Of a stretch of DNA of 64,000 bases, positions 59,171-64,000 are shown piece after piece. The position numbers were made by a program, and so were the translations under genes. The number at the start of each line of letters is the position of its first letter. The first letter of the stretch is position 1. The notes under the pieces were generated by a model. It ran no database searches. It had not been told where the DNA came from and saw only the letters and a list, made by a program, of their open reading frames with translations. This DNA is from Pinus tabuliformis. Its lineage: Eukaryota; Streptophyta; Pinopsida; Pinales; Pinaceae. The stretch spans positions 518,486,102-518,550,101 of the forward strand of contig CM062805.1 of assembly GCA_031772625.1 (NCBI GenBank), given 5' to 3'.

Positions 59171-60797
59171 GAATTGGTAGCATCCCAAGTTGGAATTTTA
59201 CAGCTCAACTTGACCACATGTCGAATTGGATTCAATGAGAGACTAAACCTCTAAAGTTACCCAACTAGGATATAAGTTGTCATGTTTCCATATAAATAGG
59301 AAATTGTGGGGTTTAAAAGGAAGGTCTTTTCATGATCCGAATTAGATCCTAAACACTCTCTAAGTTTTCATAAACTCTTCCAAATTATGCCAAAAACATT
59401 CAAGTCTTAGAAAGATCAAGCTATCAGAAGGAATACTCGTAGCAAATTCAATTGTGATTAGCGTGGAGCAACGAGGACCCTTAGTCGAGCACACAGACCG
59501 TTGGCCCATGGTAACATGTGCTGGCAAAAATTGGCAAAAACAGAGGCTAATTCAAGAAATGGGGGTAGTTTTTGATACGTGATTAGTGCTAAAGTGTCAT
59601 CACGTATCACAGGGCATCCCCCTCAGTGAAGGAAAGCCCTGAAGTGCCTAGACCCAAAATGACTATGAAATGCGGAAAAGTAATTAATTCCATTCCGTGG
59701 ATTCCACAAAACTGGCAGGATATCGGAATGCCTTGAGGCGGTAAGCAGCTTCAACTGAGTCCCACCCGATGCCACACATTGAGTGACATGTGTTTGGTGG
59801 AAGAGAGAGAAAACCACTCACATTGGATGCGTAAACGTCATGCTACTTACCCGCCTAATATGAATGACGACCATAGGATTTGGGGGGCCCAGATCAATGG
59901 CGGAGGCGCGTCCCGATAAATGGCCGGATTTGACAAAGTTATAAAGCAATATTACATGGGATTTGAAGTCCAACATGGATGATGAGTTGGAAAAAGATTC
60001 GTGTTTCACAAGCAATCTTGGAGCAAATGGAAATAACGACCGTTCAAATGTGTCCAAAGAATCTAACACACTCACCCATTGCAAAATAGGTGGCCCTCCT
60101 TGTGAAGCATTACACAGTGATGATGATGCAGAACAAGGGAATTCAAATGGACAGAGGTAGAAGAACTAGAACGCCGAGAAGTGGAAACAAACTGACAGAA
60201 AGCAGACTAGCTTTAAATCTATGAACTGACAGAAGCAGAGAAACAAAGAGGAGAGTTAGTTAGATCAAGAAGCTAAGAGCAGAGAATAGAGAGAAGAAGC
60301 CGAGCTGACCTGAAGGCAACATCGAGCCAGAAAGAGCCAGAGAGAGTTAAAAAGTCTGTGTGTTGCAGAGAAAGCTTGAGAGGTTCAAGCAAACTCCTTG
60401 GCATAAGCTTGTCATGTATGAGTCTAATTGGGCTCGTACTACTGTGACCAATAGAGGTCAACTTTCAATAAGGAGATTCTGTGTATTCTAGTCCCACTGA
60501 CTCATATCTATTGAGTGAGACTCAAATTGAGCTCATTATTGTAAAAACTATGCTTTGAAAACATAATAGACAGGCCACCACTAAAGGCTCGACCAGGAAA
60601 CGTAGCCCAAGAGCATTAGGTGAAATCCTTATTAAATTTGTTGTGTTTACATGTTTTCCTATTATGTTTTCTCTAACTGTCCTAGTGTCTATGTATTTCA
60701 CAATCTTATCAATCCATTGCATAAAGTAACATAGGCACATCCATGCACATGAGTCTGTAATACCTTTAATTCTTTGTCCTGGATAAATTCCAGATCA
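59171..60797 (+). repeat. Gypsy 5' LTR (right part) with TATA box
   Basis: TATAAATA at 59291-59298, then 59330-60797 matches the LTR at 14336-15757 to the shared end CCAGATCA. A primer site follows. Small frames inside (such as 59963-60160) recur in the other copy and are not genes. Confidence 0.75.
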
Positions 60798-60799
60798 AG

Positions 60800-60811
60800 T
60801 GGTATCAAAGC
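60800..60811 (+). promoter_or_regulatory. Gypsy primer binding site
   Basis: TGGTATCAAAGC two bases after the LTR end; one base away from the initiator-Met primer site TGGTATCAGAGC. Confidence 0.8.
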
Positions 60812-61298
60812 TCTAGGTTACTGAGGTTAGACAAGCTTGTGCTGGATTTTGTTGTTGAATGTTAACTAGATCAAAGCTTAAATTAGGAGAAGAAGAATTG
60901 GTTGAAGCTAACCCTGAAATTGGAAGGGTCTATCCAAAGAGAAAATTTTAGAAGAAAACCTCTTAGAATCAGACTCCTAATTCATGGATGGTTTCATGAC
61001 CATGAAAGCCATGGTAGAGGATGTAGGAATTTACAAGGTAAGTTCCTCAGAAAGAACACCAAAGGACACCGCTCACAAACAGATCACAGATCAATACACC
61101 AGTATTTTGACATGGTTAAAACCTTCAAAGAGGGAACCAGTCCACGACCTGAGCCAACGCGACCACTTCAGGAAATTTATTAATAAAAGAATGAAAATTT
61201 ACATATGCTTCTCTCATAGACGGATTACCCTACAAATGACCCTCCATGCTCTTGAAATAGAGATCATGGACCAATCGGGTGTTAAGCCACGGATCAAG
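60812..61298 (+). pseudogene. Gypsy leader and gag start, interrupted
   Basis: Begins with MLTRSKLKLGEEELVEANPE-like sequence (from about 60860), then, in another frame, SWMDGFMTMKAMVEDVGIYK (about 60980-61040), consistent with an N-terminal gag segment with a frameshift. It is cut at 61298 by copia-3. Identification as gag rests mainly on position after LTR and primer site. Confidence 0.5.
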
Positions 61299-61472
61299 TG
61301 TCGGTAATACCGAGGAGAGAATGAATCGTCGGATCACTACATATCGTGATCGTCGGATTGTAAGTTACAAAATGTACATGGTAAAGAAGCACACTTTACC
61401 TAACTCTATACCTAACTCTATACTAGACCAAGTTGTACTTAACTATTTCCTATGTGTCGGAATATCCTAACA
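61299..61472 (-). repeat. Copia-3 3' LTR (174 bp)
   Basis: Begins TGTCGGTAATACC and ends ATCCTAACA next to the purine tract. Holds a short direct repeat TCGTCGGAT (61328 and 61351 region). The partner LTR is outside the window, so the boundary is inferred from TG/CA and the purine tract. Confidence 0.75.
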
Positions 61473-61545
61473 TCCCCCTTAAGAACAAATTGGGATAGGA
61501 TTGCAGGATTTACAAATATGACACAATAGGTGAAGGAAGGAGGCA

Positions 61546-62091
61546 CTAGAGCCTATCCCCCCTTAGTGACAACTTCCTGAACTCCAACCATAAATCGAAG
61601 TTTAGTGAACTTTGCCTCTGTGAGAGCCTTTGTAAAGATGTCTGCAACTTGATAATCTGTTGAATAATATTACACTTCAAGAACATGGTCGTGAATGAGA
61701 TTTCTGATGAAGTGCATGTGCAGTTCAATGTGTTTGTTGCGCTGATGTTGGACTGGATCTTTGCATAGCTGAATGGAACTTTGATTATCACACCAAAGTG
61801 TAGTCGGATGCTGCTGCGGAAAGCCAAACTCTCACAGGATCTGACAAAGCCACAAGGCTTACTTACTAGCTTCTACGGCACCACGATACTCTACTTCTGC
61901 TGAAGAAAGAGAAATGGCACCTTGTTTTTTGCAAGCCCATGTAATAGGTCTTGAACCAAGAGTGAACACATAACCTGCAACAGACTTCCGATCATCAGGG
62001 TCACCAGCCCAATCAAAATCAGTGAAACCAACCAATAGAGGAGCTGCTTCGGCACTGTAATGAATCCCAAACTGAATTGTACCTCGAACAT
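61546..62091 (-). pseudogene. Copia-3 RNase H (frameshifted)
   Basis: In a frame different from RT: FTDFDWAGDPDDRKSVAGY, ITWACKKQGAISLSSAEVEY, TLWCDNQSSIQLCKDP and KHIELHMHFIRN, with a stop in EASK*ALWL near 61860. Joined to RT by a one-base deletion near 62090. Confidence 0.85.
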
Positions 62092-63102
62092 TTAAGGAAG
62101 TATTCTTTTAGCTGCTTTCCAATGACTTTCACATGGGTTTTTCATAAACCGAGCAACAAGGCCAACAGCAAACGAAAGGTCAGGACGAGTATGGGTTAGA
62201 TGGAAAAGTTTTCCTACAAGTTGACAGTATAAGGTAGCATCAACTTCAGGAGAAGTACAAGTGACTGAAAGATTGACTCTAGATTGAAAGGGAGAAGGGG
62301 CTGGCTTACAGTCTTCCATGTGAAAATGGCGTAGAATATCACAGGCATACTTGGACTGAGAAAGGGAAATACCTTCCTTGGATTGCAAGACTTGAAGACC
62401 GAGAAAATAATGTAAGTGTCCTAAGTCTGTCATTTCAAATTTCCTTTTAAGGCTAGACTTCACATGGTTTATAAGGTTGGGATCACTACCAGTGAGGATA
62501 AGATCATCAACATAAAGAACAAGAATGATAAGAGACTTGCCCACTTTCTTGGTGTAGATAGTATTGTCAGAATGACACCTAGAAAAGCCATTTTCTAAAA
62601 GAAAGCTATCCATTTTGGCATACCAAGCTTGAGGAGCTTGCTTGAGACCATAAAGGGATTTCTTAAGCTGACATACAAGGCTGGAGTCTGTTTGTATAGA
62701 GCCAATAGGTTGTTCCATATAGATTTCTTCATGCAAGTCCCCATGCAAGAAGGCAGATTTAACATCCATCTGATGGACTTCCCATTTGAAAGAGGCAGCA
62801 AGGGAGTGAACAAGGTGGGTAGAGTTCATTTTGGCAACAGGGAAGAAGGTTTCAGTGTAGTCAATGCCTTCAACTTGTGAAAAACCCTTAGCAACAAGAC
62901 GAGCTTTATGTTTATCAACTTTCCCATCTGGTCCATACTTGGTTCTGTAAACCCATTTGCATCTAACAAGTTTTCGTCCCTTTGGTAGAGGAACAAGATC
63001 CCATGTATCATTTGCCAATAATGAATGATATTCTTCATTCATAGCTGCTTCCCAATATGGATGGCCTGAAGCTTCTGCAAAGGTGTCAGGATCATAATTC
63101 AT
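62092..63102 (-). pseudogene. Copia-3 reverse transcriptase (open 336 codons)
   Basis: WDLVPLPKGRKLVRCKWVY, HKARLVAKGFSQVEGIDY, WEVHQMDVKSAFLHGDLHEE, LKKSLYGLKQAPQAWY and the catalytic LVLYVDDLILTGSD, then LGHLHYFLGLQVLQSKEG and the RT-RNase H connection PDLSFAVGLVARFM. The whole RT is open, but it is separated from integrase upstream by TAA at 63109-63111 and from RNase H by a frameshift. Confidence 0.92.
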
Positions 63103-63111
63103 TGAAGGTTA

Positions 63112-64000
63112 AGCCAGTAAAGAAGAGGCTCTCTCAAACTGAGAACGTGTACGTCGTTGATCTGTAGGATCACCGGCAAGATCACCTACTGCATCCCGAG
63201 TAGCACGGACCCATTTTGGAAGCTGAGGAGCTGAAGGAGGATCGTAAGAAGGTGGGGGAGGATTTTCATCCTCGCTTTCATCATTTGAAGAAGAAATATT
63301 TTCAAAAGTAGAAGAGATAGGGAGAGGTGGCACATCCACCGATCTAGGCTCGTAGGCCGATATAATTTTAGCAAAATTTACATCTCTTCTAATGATAACA
63401 TTTTTGGACTTAAGTGGAATAAGTCTATATCCTTTGACATCTTCAGAATATCCAACAAAATACATTTTTCACTCTTAGGTTCTAAGGATTTATGTTTCTC
63501 ATCTGGAATATGGGCCCATGCTTCACTTCCAAAAACACGAAAGTGACTTACATCTGGTTTGATTGAGCTCCATGCTTCTTCTAGAGCGATATTCTTTAAA
63601 ACCTTAGTAGGAGTGCGATTTATTATGTAATTTGCACAGTTAATTGCTTCTGCCCAATAATTAAGACTAAGTCCTTTAGATTGCAGCATACAATTAGCCA
63701 TTTCCTTTAAGGTGCGATTCTTCCTTTCATCTACACCATTTTGTTGTGGAGTGTATGGAACAATATGTTGCATTTGAATTCCATTCTCAATGCAAAAGTT
63801 GATGAATGTGTTTTTAACATATTCTCCGCCATTATCAGATCTTAGCTTAAGAATTTGATGTCCAGATTGTTTTTCAACAAAGGCCTTAAAGGCCAAGAAC
63901 ATGTTAAATACTTCACTCTTGAGTTTTAAGAAGTATACCCAAGTGCATCTGGAGAAATCATCAATGAAAGTTAAGAAATACTTGTAGCCAGAGAATGAAG
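63112..64000 (-). pseudogene. Copia-3 integrase, C-terminal and core parts
   Basis: Core at 63902-63450: KLRSDNGGEYVKNTF (second catalytic Asp), VPYTPQQNGVDERKNRT (catalytic Glu; the usual VAER is VDER here), LNYWAEAINCANYIINRTPT and VFGSEAWAHIPDEK. After a one-base shift near 63450 comes FVGYSEDVKGYRL and the acidic proline-rich linker (63465-63112). The first catalytic Asp lies beyond the window edge. Confidence 0.9.

Larger units (their letters stand above)
61299..64000 (-). mobile_element. Copia-3: Ty1/copia element, runs off the window
   Basis: 3' LTR 61299-61472 (TGTCGG...CTAACA), minus-strand purine tract at 61473-61482 (TTAAGGGGGA), then on the minus strand RNase H, RT and integrase continuing beyond 64000. 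One frameshift near 62090, one in-frame stop at 63109-63111 and one frameshift near 63450 break an otherwise well-preserved pol. gag, protease and 5' LTR lie outside. Confidence 0.9.

Overview
This window looks like nuclear DNA from a plant with a very large, repeat-filled genome, most likely a gymnosperm and probably a conifer. The evidence is indirect. Almost everything is LTR retrotransposon in several layers of nesting and decay. Most LTR elements carry the plant-type initiator-Met primer site (TGGTATCAGAGC). The only host-gene remnants are plant-like: a cullin-1-like gene, a NAC-domain exon and a mitochondrial-carrier exon. There is also a Penelope-like element (PLE) with a GIY-YIG endonuclease, and endonuclease-bearing PLEs in plants are known mainly from conifers. 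The species cannot be fixed by reading alone.

Layout, 1-15.8 kb: an AT-rich stretch is followed by a Russian-doll insertion. A decayed Ty3/gypsy element (+ strand; 1886-2443 and 12973-14304, probably with 3' LTR 14336-15757) is split by a Ty1/copia element (- strand, 2444-12972, target duplication GATAG). That element is split inside its integrase by a young Ty3/gypsy chromovirus (+ strand, 4858-10683, target duplication TACCC). The chromovirus LTRs differ at about 2 of 332 positions and it has one unbroken 1,483-codon gag-pol frame. It is the only complete, plausibly functional gene in the window.

15.8-24.2 kb is mostly non-coding with local tandem duplications and one NAC-domain exon fragment (16511-16704). 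24.2-30.3 kb is a second copia element (- strand, target duplication CCACA) that has lost much of gag/protease and carries a mitochondrial-carrier exon between primer site and gag. Just downstream (30416-35582) lies an intronless, broken cullin-1-like gene. Eight codons before its stop a very young 2.85-kb non-autonomous LTR element is inserted (32705-35551; 159 of 160 LTR positions match), carrying one unrecognised 197-codon ORF.

35.6-57.8 kb is a mosaic. It has two copies of a 3.4-4.2 kb segment with gypsy integrase/protease remnants (37235-41447, 44764-48141) and an old copia element (LTRs near 42423-48191 and 56734-57837) whose 5' LTR was hit by a 5'-truncated PLE (42571-44225, 10-bp target duplication). 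The PLE has a GIY-YIG domain and a hammerhead-ribozyme-like motif near its 3' end. The same copia gag is split by a 6.4-kb insertion (49026-55408, target duplication GTACC) containing long direct repeats and antisense ORFs.

57.8-64 kb holds a ~200-bp tandem satellite, a gypsy 5' LTR ending at 60797 with a primer site, and a third copia element (- strand, from 61299) that runs off the window end. The genes do not form a pathway. The window records successive retroelement invasion and capture or destruction of host gene copies.
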